From: Sipunculus nudus
Lineage: Eukaryota > Annelida > Sipuncula > Golfingiida > Sipunculidae
Direction of reading: 5' to 3'
Length of the DNA stretch: 64,000 nt
NCBI GenBank assembly: GCA_026874595.1
Contig: CM049319.1
Span: forward strand, 17,437,601-17,501,600
Position numbers and translations under genes: made by a program
Notes under the pieces: generated by a model
Told to the model about the DNA's origin: nothing
Seen by the model: the letters and a program-made list of their open reading frames with translations, nothing else
Databases searched by the model: none
Part shown: in pieces, positions 38,258 to 47,640 of the stretch
Layout of the letters: every line of letters starts with the position of its first letter
Position numbering within the stretch: the first letter of the stretch is position 1

Positions 38258-38275
38258 TGGAGGCCCTGCTGGGAT
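38258..38275 (+). other. Primer binding site, tRNA-Thr type
   Basis: TGGAGGCCCTGCTGGGAT starts one base after the 5' LTR and closely matches the complement of animal tRNA-Thr 3' ends (known consensus, recalled rather than searched). Confidence 0.7.
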
Positions 38276-39463
38276 GATTCGTTCTTTCTCCATATCGCTA
38301 GTGTCGCCATGCAGGACGCCAAGACGCACTCGCTTAAGTCTTAAGTCGCGTTCCCTCTAGCTGGGGTGCACACCAGCTCTGAGGCGCAGTCAGGCGTGAC
38401 ACAGTTTACCATACTGAGCTCAGTTTTCTTTCTTCGAGTGACGCTGTACGCTGCACAACGCAGGCTTATTAACGTTGTTGAGGAACGAAATAATTCGTGT
38501 TGGACCATAACCTGTTTGTCTTAGTCTAGCACCGGGACTTGGTTTGTTTGAAAAACACATTAAATGGACTTCTAATGGATACATTTCGTCGCCTCACTGG
38601 ATCTGTTGGATCACTATTTCGTAGGACTCTTGTGAGTATTTCGTTTTGTTTTTCATATGGACTCGGTTTTAATAATTGCTGTCATTGCATGTACTACTTT
38701 ATTGTATTCACTATATGTTTAGGTAAAGGTACACTATATTTGTAACTATATTATGTACTAGTCATTTAAAGATAGGGATACTTGCTACTTGCTATTCACC
38801 ATTTTATCAAGCAATTCGTCTGATTATTATCGTTTATTCATCCTGAGGAATTTTTCACTCCCTTTTGGCTGTGCTGCCACCTAGTGTCGCTGTGTTTATA
38901 TGCTGCCACCTAGTGTCGCCTGGTGACACAAGTCTTTACCGTCGTGCGTACGTACAATAAACATGTGCTGCCACCTAGTGACACTTTGATCCACTATTGA
39001 CATTTTTTTTCATGTCAACAACCTTTTAACCTTTTAAATGGACTTAAAACTTAACACAAACTACAGTCACACACTTTAAATTTTTCTTTATTATCCATAT
39101 TTGCCTTATCCATTCGATCATCCAACATTAGTTGCCTTTATTTTTTTTTGCCCCTCTATCATTTGATCGTGTTGTGAGTTGTCATTTAATTGCCTAGTTT
39201 ATGGTTTACAGTTGGATGAAATCAAACATTCGACATATGCACCGACACAGCACTGATTCACATAGTTAAGAGTACTAATCAAATATCAGAGACATTTTAT
39301 ATTTGTCATTGATAGCAATTTCCAAAGGATTTTCTTGTTATCATGAAAGTCGACTGCATGGTTGACTGATCATGGTAGCGTTTGTTCTTGCTATTATGAA
39401 AGTCAATTGCATAGTTGACTGATCATAGCAGCAAAAGTTCGTCATTTAGTCTATAAATACAAA
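38276..39463 (+). other. Long untranslated leader of the gypsy element
   Basis: About 1.2 kb between primer site and gag. It contains three copies of TGCTGCCACCTAGTG at 38871, 38901 and 38965, and two copies of a 43-bp block (atgaaagtcaattgcatagt, then tgactgatcat) at 39338 and 39393. These could be packaging or translation signals, which is inference. The short open frame at 38539-38745 has no recognisable domain. Confidence 0.5.
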
Positions 39464-40765
39464 ATGGTAGACTTATTGTGTGTTGTTAGTATCCATGGGA
39501 TACCACCTGATGCCAATTATGAGGAAATATCAACTCATATGGCTAAGGCTGGCCCAATAGATCATCTCTTATTTGTTAGAGAAGTTCATTCTGGCATATG
39601 CACTGGACGTGGCTATACCATATATACAGATGTAGATTCTGCGGAAAAAGCTGTTACTAAGCTAACAGGGACACGCTTGCTAGACAAAGATGAAGTTAAA
39701 CTATCATTGCAAAAGGCTGACCATTCTTGTTTGGCTGAGATTACCACACTAGTAGGTAGGTCCCGCTTAGACAGCATAGATTTTTCAAGCATTCGTGGAA
39801 GCGGTGTTGACTTTGTGCACCAGTTAGTTAACAGACTGTCTTTTATGACTGATGCCGAGGTGAATCAGTTAATAGCTGAATTCAAGACTATTTGAGGTGA
39901 AAACATCCAGCTTCCTGCAGCCCAAACTTGCTATACTGTAGTAGCGCCCAAAATTTCGACCTTTACAGGGAATCATGACAAAACAGATAGTTATGAACAA
40001 TGGCGATTACAGGTTAAGGCACTGATAAACAATACCTCCATACCTGAACCCCAAATAATTACCGCCATCCACCAATCTGTAAAAGGCACAGCGGCCAGTG
40101 TGCTATTTTCCATGCCTGATGGCTCAAGTCCTTCAGAGGTATTACAGAAATTTGACAAATACTTTGGCAATGTTCTTCCTCTAGATCTTCTTAAACACAA
40201 CTTTCACTCAAGTAAACAAGACCTTAAGGAAGACATTATCACATGGAGTTGTAGGCTGCATGGAATGCTAGATCTGATCAATAAAAAGCAACCAATGTCA
40301 TCTATAGAATACAACCAAATGCTTCGTTCAAAGTTTTGGAATGGGTTAGCTAACAAAGAAATTCAAGATGCCACTCGCCACCGTTATGATTACGATGAAG
40401 AGTTCGATGAACTCTTTGCGGCTTGTAGAGCATTAGAGTCACAAAAGTGTCCCCGAAAAACCGCAAACACTAATCAACTGTCTTCCCAGGCTGAAAAGGC
40501 TGACAATTCCTCTCTAAATAAATTGTTCAGCCGTCTGGATTCAATAGAGGGAAAATTCACTAGTAGAATGGAGAAATTAGAAGCCAGATTATCACGTATG
40601 GAGAAAACCCCCTCTTCACAGAAAACCGCTTCTAACTCTACAACTAGATTTCCCAGGACTCAAAATCCACCAGAGTTGTACTGTACCCGTTGCAAGCGTA
40701 ACACCCATACTGTAGATCAGTGTCATGCTAGACGGGACAAAAATGGCCAATTGCTAAAAAACTAG
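39464..40765 (+). CDS. gag: Gag: RRM-like domain, capsid-like region, CCHC zinc knuckle; one in-frame TGA
   Basis: Structural protein that would package element RNA in a cytoplasmic particle. Residues 5-85 look like an RNA-recognition motif: RNP2-like CVVSIHGI (6-13), helix NYEEISTHMAKAG, RNP1-like RGYTIYTD (49-56), and helix SAEKAVTKL. A TGA at 39893-39895 (codon 144) interrupts the frame, which stays open afterwards through an all-helical capsid-like region (EQWRLQVKALI, FDKYFGNVLP), a coiled coil (40500-40605) and a knuckle C-x2-C-x4-H-x4-C (40682-40723). The stop is TAG at 40763-40765, overlapping the frameshift signal. RRM-plus-capsid order recalls the vertebrate PNMA genes, known to derive from Ty3/gypsy gag. 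The TGA may be a copy-specific mutation or a readthrough site. Confidence 0.85.
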
Positions 40766-40801
40766 GTACTACCTGTCCTCAGTCGTGGGGAAGGACAGGT
40801 A
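40756..40801 (+). promoter_or_regulatory. -1 ribosomal frameshift signal at gag-pol junction
   Basis: Slippery heptamer A AAA AAC at 40756-40762 is in the gag zero frame, directly before the gag TAG. After a 7-nt spacer comes a perfect 10-bp hairpin (40770-40779 with 40792-40801) and a 12-nt loop. Loop bases GTGGG (40785-40789) can pair with CCCAC (40813-40817) to form an H-type pseudoknot. The -1 frame entered is exactly that of pol, and it is open from the slip site. Confidence 0.9.
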
Positions 40802-43800
40802 TGATAAATACACCCACAAACCAATATAATGTCACCAATCCTAGGTCCACCAATCATAAATCTACTAAAATTCCCCTCATAGGAAATACACAGATAATCA
40901 CATTAGAAGCAGATGGGAAAGCTTGTAAAGGTCTAATTGATACCGGATCACAGGTTTGTACTGTAGCCCATTGGTTTGTAGACAAGAACCTGTCTTTGGA
41001 AGACCTAACGCCAATTGATGAGTTGGTGGAATTCAAACAAGTAAGTGGACAAACTATTGAGTATTGTGGAATAATCCCCATAGATCTTACATTCCCTTCA
41101 TTGCTCAATAAGACCCTTTCGGTCCCCGTCGTGGTCATTAAGGATACAGAATTCAATACTGATGTTCCTTTTCTATTGGGGACCAATGTCCTCACAAACT
41201 TAATGCAAACACTTAAATTGGAAAAAGGAGATAACTTCGTCCAACAACTGCAAGTGTCTACACCATGGCAACTTGCATTTAAGTCATTGCAATTAAGTCA
41301 GAATTCATCCAATCATGATAAGCGAGCGTATGGAACTAAACCAATCACTGTTCCACCTCGAGGCAAAGTCACTGTTAATGCGGTTACAAGGGCCGTAACC
41401 AATGGAAAAACCTTAGTCATAACTGACACTGATAAATTCCATATGCTTCCGGCCGGACTAGTGGTCTGCCCAACTTTACAACAAGTTGACTTTTCCTCTG
41501 GCTCTAAGCAAAGAATAAAAGTACAAATTCAAAATTTAACCTGTCATCAAGTTAAAATTCCAAACAAAGCTGTACTGTGTGAACTACATGAAGCCTCTGC
41601 GATAGAATCCATTGGGGATAGTACACCCAAGGGATCATTACTTGAACTAGTTCAAGTTAATGATGTCCTATCCCCGACGGAACTGGATCAGTTAAAGCAG
41701 CTTCTACTGAAATGGGAACATCTATTCTCTTTATCGGATACTGATCTTGGTCGAACCAGTCTTGTCCAACATCACATCACTTTGAAAAATGATCAGCCTT
41801 TCCGAGAAAGATATAGACGGATTCCCCCACAATTATTCCAGGAAGTGAAAGAACATCTTAGGGAAATGTTATCTGCAAAGGTAATTAGAGAAAGCAAATC
41901 CCCTTTTGCCAGTCCTATTGTGTTAGTTCGTAAACCCGATGGATCATTGAGGTTTTGCATAGATTACCGGACATTGAATCAGAATACTGTACGGGATGCT
42001 TACACTTTGCCTAGAATCGAAGATACTTTAGATTCACTATTAGGAGCCCACTATTTCTCTTCCTTAGACCTGAAGGTCGGTTATTGGCAAGTCGAAATGG
42101 CAGAACAGGATAAAGCTAAAACTGCATTCACCGTTGGCCCCTTGGGGTTTTATGAATTTGAAACCATGCCTTTCGGCTTAGTTAATGCGCCTGCGACCTT
42201 CCAAAGGTTGATGCAAAGTGTAATGGGGGATTTGCATCTGAGAGAATGTTTGCTATACTTAGACGATATAATTGTGTTTTCTAGTACCTTCAGTGAACAC
42301 CTTGAAAGGCTAAATTCTGTTTTTCAACGCCTATCTGAGGCCGGTCTCAAGCTTAAACCATCAAAATGCTGCTTTGTGCAGAATGAGATCAAATATCTAG
42401 GGCATGTCGTGTCTAAGGATGGTATTAAAACAGATCCCACCAAAATGGAGGTACTACGCCAATGGCCAAAACCAAGCTCAATTCAAGATGTGAGACGATT
42501 CCTAGGCTTTGCCGGGTTTTATCGTCGCTTTGTACCAGATTTTGCTAGAATAGCTAAACCCCTTCATTCTCTACTAAAAGGACCCAAAAAGAAATCAAAG
42601 AAATCTAAAACACTCTGTAATACATCCCACAGTCCTACTTTCATTTGGACAGATGAGCATCAACAAGCTTTTGAGAAACTCATTAACCTGTTGTGCTCAT
42701 CTGACGTTTTGGCATTTGCAGATTTCTCTAAACCATTTATACTGCATACGGATGCCAGCTTTGATGGTATCGCCGGTATCTTGTACCAGGAACAAGGGGG
42801 TCAAAAGCGCCCAATAGCATTTGCAAGCCGGAGCTTATCTCCTTCTGAATCCCGCTATGCAATACATAAATTAGAATTTTTGGCTTTAAAATGGTGTGTC
42901 ACCGACAAATTCAAGGATTACCTGTATGGCTCTAAATTTACAGTCTTTACTGACAATAACCCCCTGACATATATTCTAACAAGTGCTCGACTGGATGCGA
43001 CTGGACAACGATGGGTGGCAGACCTGGCAAACTATGACTTCAGTATTCAGTATCGGGCTGGAAAGCACAACATCGACGCAGACGCCCTGTCAAGAATATC
43101 TAGGGCAAAGGACGACCAGGAACGAGGTGAGAAAACCATACCTGACAATGTCATTAAAGCTTTATGTGAAGCAGGTATGTCCTCCCATGACATCGTTTCT
43201 AGTTTAAATGTTCATCCTGCGTCTAGCTTTGTCATGAACTTGTCCTGTACATCCCTGAAACACGACAATCAAGATGTTAAATCTGCCCAATTACAAGATT
43301 CCATCTTACTGCCTTTCATACTTTATTTGAGAGACCACCGTCGAATTCAAACACAAAACTTGAATGCTGAGCAACTAGCGTTGTTCAAAAAGCGGAAGTC
43401 TCTAACACTTAAGGACAACCTACTTTACCGCAAAAGAATTGACAATGGGGAGGACACTTATCAGTTAGTGGTACCAACTAGCCTCAGACCAATGGCTCTT
43501 TCAGGAGTTCATGACGACGTAGGACATCTCGGTCGAGACAGGAGTATCGACTTGGCTCGAGAAAGATTCTTTTGGCCAAATATGACAAAAGATATCAAAG
43601 AATATGTAAAGAATTGTCCTCGTTGTGTCAGAAGGAAAACACCACCTGATACGGCACCATTGGTTTCTATTACATCCTCGGAGCCAATGGAGTTACTGTG
43701 TATAGATTTTCTCAGTCTAGAACCCTCCAGCGGAGGCACCGAACATATATTAGTAATGACTGATAACTATACCAGATATGCCCAAGCCCTTCCCTGCAAA

Positions 43801-44331
43801 ACAACTAAAGCGAAAGCAACAGCCAAAATGCTATATGATACCTTCATCAATCATTATGGTTTCCCCATGAAAATTCACAGCGATCAAGGAGCACAATTCG
43901 AGTCCCGAATTATCAAAGAATTATGTAAATTAGCCGGTATAAAAAAGACCCACACAACTCCTTATCATCCCCAGGGGAACCCTGTGGAACGATTCAATAG
44001 AACTCTGCTTAGTATGTTGGGGGCATTAGAGCCAGATCAAAAGAAAAACTGGAAAGACCAGGTCGGATCTTTAACCCATGCATACAATTGTACCCGAAAT
44101 GATGCAACGGGTTATTCACCATTTTTTCTTATGTTTGGTCGACACCCACGTCTGCCCATAGACATAATTTTGGGACAAACACAGTCTTCTGATACTACAT
44201 CGTATCAGACGTACGTAGCTGAATTAAAAACCGGCTATCTCTTGCTTACGAAACGGCGCAACGTATTGCCACAGCAAACAAGGCTCGACATAAATTATTA
44301 TATGATCGTCGATGTCATAAGACCACTTTAA
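40801..44331 (+). CDS. pol: Pol polyprotein: protease, reverse transcriptase, RNase H, integrase
   Basis: Replication enzymes made as a Gag-Pol fusion. The first ATG is 40801 but the frame is open back to the slip site. Domains by residue from that ATG: aspartic protease with DTGS (47-50) and FLLG (124-127); RT about 320-500 with YLDD (486-489); RNase H about 645-760 with HTDAS (649-653); integrase zinc-binding H904/H909/C939/C942; catalytic Asp969, Asp1028 and Glu1063. The last two are separated by 34 residues instead of the usual 35. The frame ends after an aberrant tail. The expected integrase continuation lies in the -1 frame from about 44230, just after AAAAA at 44226-44230, indicating loss of one base there (or an assembly error). 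Confidence 0.95.
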   Translation: MINTPTNQYNVTNPRSTNHKSTKIPLIGNTQIITLEADGKACKGLIDTGSQVCTVAHWFVDKNLSLEDLTPIDELVEFKQVSGQTIEYCGIIPIDLTFPSLLNKTLSVPVVVIKDTEFNTDVPFLLGTNVLTNLMQTLKLEKGDNFVQQLQVSTPWQLAFKSLQLSQNSSNHDKRAYGTKPITVPPRGKVTVNAVTRAVTNGKTLVITDTDKFHMLPAGLVVCPTLQQVDFSSGSKQRIKVQIQNLTCHQVKIPNKAVLCELHEASAIESIGDSTPKGSLLELVQVNDVLSPTELDQLKQLLLKWEHLFSLSDTDLGRTSLVQHHITLKNDQPFRERYRRIPPQLFQEVKEHLREMLSAKVIRESKSPFASPIVLVRKPDGSLRFCIDYRTLNQNTVRDAYTLPRIEDTLDSLLGAHYFSSLDLKVGYWQVEMAEQDKAKTAFTVGPLGFYEFETMPFGLVNAPATFQRLMQSVMGDLHLRECLLYLDDIIVFSSTFSEHLERLNSVFQRLSEAGLKLKPSKCCFVQNEIKYLGHVVSKDGIKTDPTKMEVLRQWPKPSSIQDVRRFLGFAGFYRRFVPDFARIAKPLHSLLKGPKKKSKKSKTLCNTSHSPTFIWTDEHQQAFEKLINLLCSSDVLAFADFSKPFILHTDASFDGIAGILYQEQGGQKRPIAFASRSLSPSESRYAIHKLEFLALKWCVTDKFKDYLYGSKFTVFTDNNPLTYILTSARLDATGQRWVADLANYDFSIQYRAGKHNIDADALSRISRAKDDQERGEKTIPDNVIKALCEAGMSSHDIVSSLNVHPASSFVMNLSCTSLKHDNQDVKSAQLQDSILLPFILYLRDHRRIQTQNLNAEQLALFKKRKSLTLKDNLLYRKRIDNGEDTYQLVVPTSLRPMALSGVHDDVGHLGRDRSIDLARERFFWPNMTKDIKEYVKNCPRCVRRKTPPDTAPLVSITSSEPMELLCIDFLSLEPSSGGTEHILVMTDNYTRYAQALPCKTTKAKATAKMLYDTFINHYGFPMKIHSDQGAQFESRIIKELCKLAGIKKTHTTPYHPQGNPVERFNRTLLSMLGALEPDQKKNWKDQVGSLTHAYNCTRNDATGYSPFFLMFGRHPRLPIDIILGQTQSSDTTSYQTYVAELKTGYLLLTKRRNVLPQQTRLDINYYMIVDVIRPL

Positions 44332-45125
44332 TGCCTGGCGACAAAGTCTTGGTACGAAATGTAGGTCTAAAAGGCAGGCAGAAACTTGCTAACAAGTGGG
44401 AAGAAACAATTTATAAAGTCCAGGCACAACCAAGGGTTGAGATCCCTGTTTATGTTGTTTCCCCACTTGATGATAATGGACGTCGGAGAACACTCCACAG
44501 AAATATGTTACTTCCTATTAACAGTTTGCCACTAGATACAAACCCAAGAACAAAATCTCGCCAAACGAAACCCCGTGTTATCAACACCCGTGGTCGCCAT
44601 ATTAGTACTAGCACAACTGTTGAGTCTTCTGATGAATCCTCGGATGTCTTAATTCAAATCCCGGATCGTCCGAATCCGCATGATAGTCATGTCATTCAAA
44701 ACGCCCGAGAAACTGTTGACTTGCAGGAAGATCAAGAACTGATAGCAACTGCAGATTCTCTAGGTAGCGGTTCAGACGGAAGGAGGCCAGATGCTGCACA
44801 CTCTGATGAAAGTGAAGTTGACCAGGGTCGCGAGATAGGTGTTACACTAGAATCTGCTCCAGAAGAAATTCTATCAGACGTATCCGAGCCTATGTCACCA
44901 TCAGATACCGATGTACCTCAGTTTCACATTCCGGAAATACCACTGGAGCCTGTTTCATCTGAACCAGAACCCAGTGGGTCTGAACAGAATGTATCTGCTC
45001 AGGAACACGTTCCATCCAGGACTTCAGAAAATATTCCACACCATTTAGGCAGACCACAACGACAGCGAAGACCGCCTGCTCATCTGCGTTCAGATGAATA
45101 TGTCGTAGGATTTAAGAATAGATAA
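44331..45125 (+). CDS. Integrase C-terminal domain and acidic tail, out of frame with pol
   Basis: The frame is open from about 44230, before its first ATG. It encodes the SH3-like integrase end (PGDKVLVRN, NKWEETIYKV, VYVVSP, TLHRNMLLP), then a Ser/Asp/Glu/Pro-rich stretch, then a basic RPQRQRRPPAHLR motif before the stop. In intact gypsy elements this part is continuous with integrase, so it is read as the separated 3' end of pol and not a third gene. No transmembrane segment or envelope feature is present. Confidence 0.85.
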   Translation: MPGDKVLVRNVGLKGRQKLANKWEETIYKVQAQPRVEIPVYVVSPLDDNGRRRTLHRNMLLPINSLPLDTNPRTKSRQTKPRVINTRGRHISTSTTVESSDESSDVLIQIPDRPNPHDSHVIQNARETVDLQEDQELIATADSLGSGSDGRRPDAAHSDESEVDQGREIGVTLESAPEEILSDVSEPMSPSDTDVPQFHIPEIPLEPVSSEPEPSGSEQNVSAQEHVPSRTSENIPHHLGRPQRQRRPPAHLRSDEYVVGFKNR

Positions 45126-45686
45126 ATATTGTTGTATATTGTTATATTGTTGTATATTGTTACAAATGTTCATCATTGATTCATGTTTCAGATGTACCAG
45201 CTTCGAATAAATCTTCATGCTTGTCGTTGCTTGCCATCAGGATATCTGAAACAAATGATGTAATTGTATATAAATAAACAAATAATGAGCGATATAAACT
45301 ATTGGGCGATATTAACGTATTAACAGATATAAACGTATCAGCCTATCAATTGATTATCATTGATAAGGTTACACCCCGATAGTGTAAGTTATTCTTCATT
45401 AATGCTTGCCCATTAGTAAGTTACCTAATGACATGCATTCAACTAAGATCATAAGAGTATAAATTAAATCATAAACTTACCTATTATGTCTGTATCATGA
45501 ATGATTCCCCTGGGAGTCGCCGATATTCCAGTGTTCTCCTAATACCCAGGGAAACACATCTGATATTATCGTACAAAGATAATTAATCTTTGTTCTACAA
45601 TCGTTGATATTCTACTTCCATGTGTATGCACATTCACCGTTTAGTGTGCAATGCCTGTGTAAATTGTCGGGACGCCAATTGCAAAC

Positions 45687-45695
45687 AGGGGGGAG
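45687..45695 (+). other. Polypurine tract
   Basis: AGGGGGGAG directly upstream of the 3' LTR is the expected second-strand primer. From 45126 to 45686 the element is non-coding. Confidence 0.65.
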
Positions 45696-45697
45696 TG

Positions 45698-46495
45698 TGT
45701 AACAGGCTCAGGTGTAGACTCCGATAGTGTACGTGATGCCCAATAGAGGGCACCCAATTTATAGCCTTTTAAGTTCATTTTAGTGTCTATGATGTCCGAC
45801 AGGGGGCATCACTAGTTAATTAGTCATTTGCATATATTTCCTTATAGGGTTAAGTTCACTTATCTAATATGCACACGTCACACTGCACCTGACATCTGAC
45901 TCTGCCGCCAAAACGACTTCAATATTCTCCATTTTTGCGCCATTCCGTCACCAAACTTCGTAATGGCAACACGCCATAACCGTTGTATGTTTATTACTTC
46001 ACAGGTAAGCATTGCCTTCATTGCCTACGATAGTCATTACTATATGCGTTCGTAATTTCGTACAAGGTTACTACAAATATCAATGTTTGTGTGTCAGTGG
46101 CGTAATTCATTTCATAATTTTCAGTCTCGTATTATAACTCTCTATTAAGCCTCATATTTGTCTTCACAAGAGTATCCACTGTACTTTTGTATTATAGTGC
46201 GTTTGTCTAATGACATTCTGTAATACTACTTGTAACCCATTTACATTTGAATATTGTATTTCTTAAAATGTCTCTGGATTGTAACTACCACAATATATAT
46301 ATATATATATATAAAATTCCATTGTAATAGAAAAAGAGGATTCCGTCACCAAACTTCGTAATGGCAACACGCCATAACCGTTGTATGTTTATTACTTCAC
46401 AGTAAACCCTTTTCACCACATCAGTCGTTTGTTGTCGTATGATGGAAGAGAGAGGACACTTCCCCTTTTGTTAACCCAGTCGAAGGACTGTTATA
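45698..46495 (+). repeat. 3' LTR of the gypsy element
   Basis: A 798-bp copy matching the 5' LTR except for one A/G difference (tgtcaatggcg versus tgtcagtggcg) and a shorter TA repeat. It has the same internal 63-bp duplication and terminal inverted ends. The open frame at 46381 only crosses the LTR end into flanking DNA. Confidence 0.95.
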
Positions 46496-46575
46496 TATAT
46501 ACAATATCTACCATTCATAAATATTATATAAATGATATGTACACATTATATACATATATGTTACATATACAAAAT

Positions 46576-46700
46576 ACATTTTACCAGCAACCGCGACCGA
46601 ATAAAAGGTATCGGCCTTGCCGCAACCGTATCACGCGACCGCACACCGCTGCCTGCCTTAACCGCGTAAAAGGAATCATAGCTTTACGCTGGTAAATGTT
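46576..46700. repeat. Short inverted-repeat element beside the 3' LTR
   Basis: acattttaccagc at the left and gctggtaaatgtt at the right are near-perfect inverted repeats around about 100 bp rich in ACCGC. It may be a small MITE. Confidence 0.4.
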
Positions 46701-46954
46701 AAATCCTCCGTATATCTGACAAACCGGGAGTGATTTTGATTAAATATTACATTCAACAATTAAAAGAATATACATATGCCTGTAGCCAAACTGAGCACGT
46801 CGCATGACCGATACCGAGCTGAGAAGTAACGAAGATATATAACATGGCATGTGAAAGTACATTCTCATAATAGTGAAATTAAATCAATATTACAGTTATG
46901 TTTTAACGAAATGGCAAAATTGATAATCGCCCAACGTAGGCCTATTATTTTTGT

Positions 46955-47115
46955 TCAGGAGGATATGCGTTCATTCCCGTTTGTATGCTTGTGTGACGTG
47001 TGTTTGTTCATGAACGAAATCTCATGAAATATTCCGGACATTTATAGGGAATGGGCCATTGAAAAGTAGATTTTGGTGTGGATCCCGCAAATGAACCGGA
47101 TCCAGGAACACAGGC
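46955..47115 (+). repeat. Dispersed GGAGG/GTTTGTTCAC repeat, copies at 46955 and 47558
   Basis: It contains caggaggatatgcgttcatt, gtgtttgttcatgaacgaaa, gtgtggatcccgcaaatgaa and ccggatccaggaa. A second partial copy starts at 47558 (ccgccaggagggtatgcc). These match the family at 1728, 24462 and 30283. Confidence 0.6.
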
Positions 47116-47640
47116 TATAGTTTAAGAAATTGGACCTATACGTCAAGTGTACACTTTCCAAAAGTTTATGAAACATCATAAAATGAAAGTATTTCGGGTA
47201 CGAAATGCGAGTGAGCCAGCACTGAAAACAATTGCATTAGATGTTAGGTTGAAAACTGTATACGCCAATACCGCATGTGTCACGTAGATGATCAGTTTAG
47301 CAGACAAATTCAGTATGACGAATTAGACGCCTTGTACCTTTTCAGACTACACTACGATCATACATCAGTTATTTTGATGACATAAGCTTTCTTCATTGGG
47401 GAAATCTGTGCAAACATACAATGGAGAAATTTTTCAACTTGCGTATAAATTTAATGGTCGTGTAGTTGTCCGATAAATATCATGTGCAGATGATAGACCT
47501 TTTCAACGAGCATGCTCTTTGCGTGTAATGTTCGTCTCTTGTGGAACCTTATTGTTTCCGCCAGGAGGGTATGCCTTCATTCCCGTTTGTGTGTGTGTCA
47601 ATCCGGTATATGGTTCGAATTTAGGAACGTCATCAAGGAG

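Larger units (their letters stand above)
37453..46495 (+). mobile_element. Full-length Ty3/gypsy (Metaviridae) LTR retrotransposon
   Basis: A 9,043-bp element: 5' LTR 37453-38256, primer site 38258-38275, leader to 39463, gag 39464-40765, pol from the -1 frameshift at 40756 to 44331, integrase C-terminal frame to 45125, polypurine tract 45687-45695, 3' LTR 45698-46495. PR-RT-RNaseH-IN order places it in Ty3/gypsy. No chromodomain or envelope gene was seen. The LTRs differ by one substitution and a TA-repeat length change, so insertion was recent, yet gag has one in-frame TGA and pol one frame loss. The clade was not determined; the gag layout is PNMA-like. Confidence 0.95.

Noticed and set aside
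40100-40765. Separate 221-codon gene starting at 40100
   Set aside because: The same frame is open back to the TGA at 39893, and the ATG lies inside the capsid-like region; it is part of gag.
44331-45125. Envelope or third gene of the retrotransposon
   Set aside because: It encodes the integrase C-terminal fold and a polar tail; no signal peptide or membrane segment.
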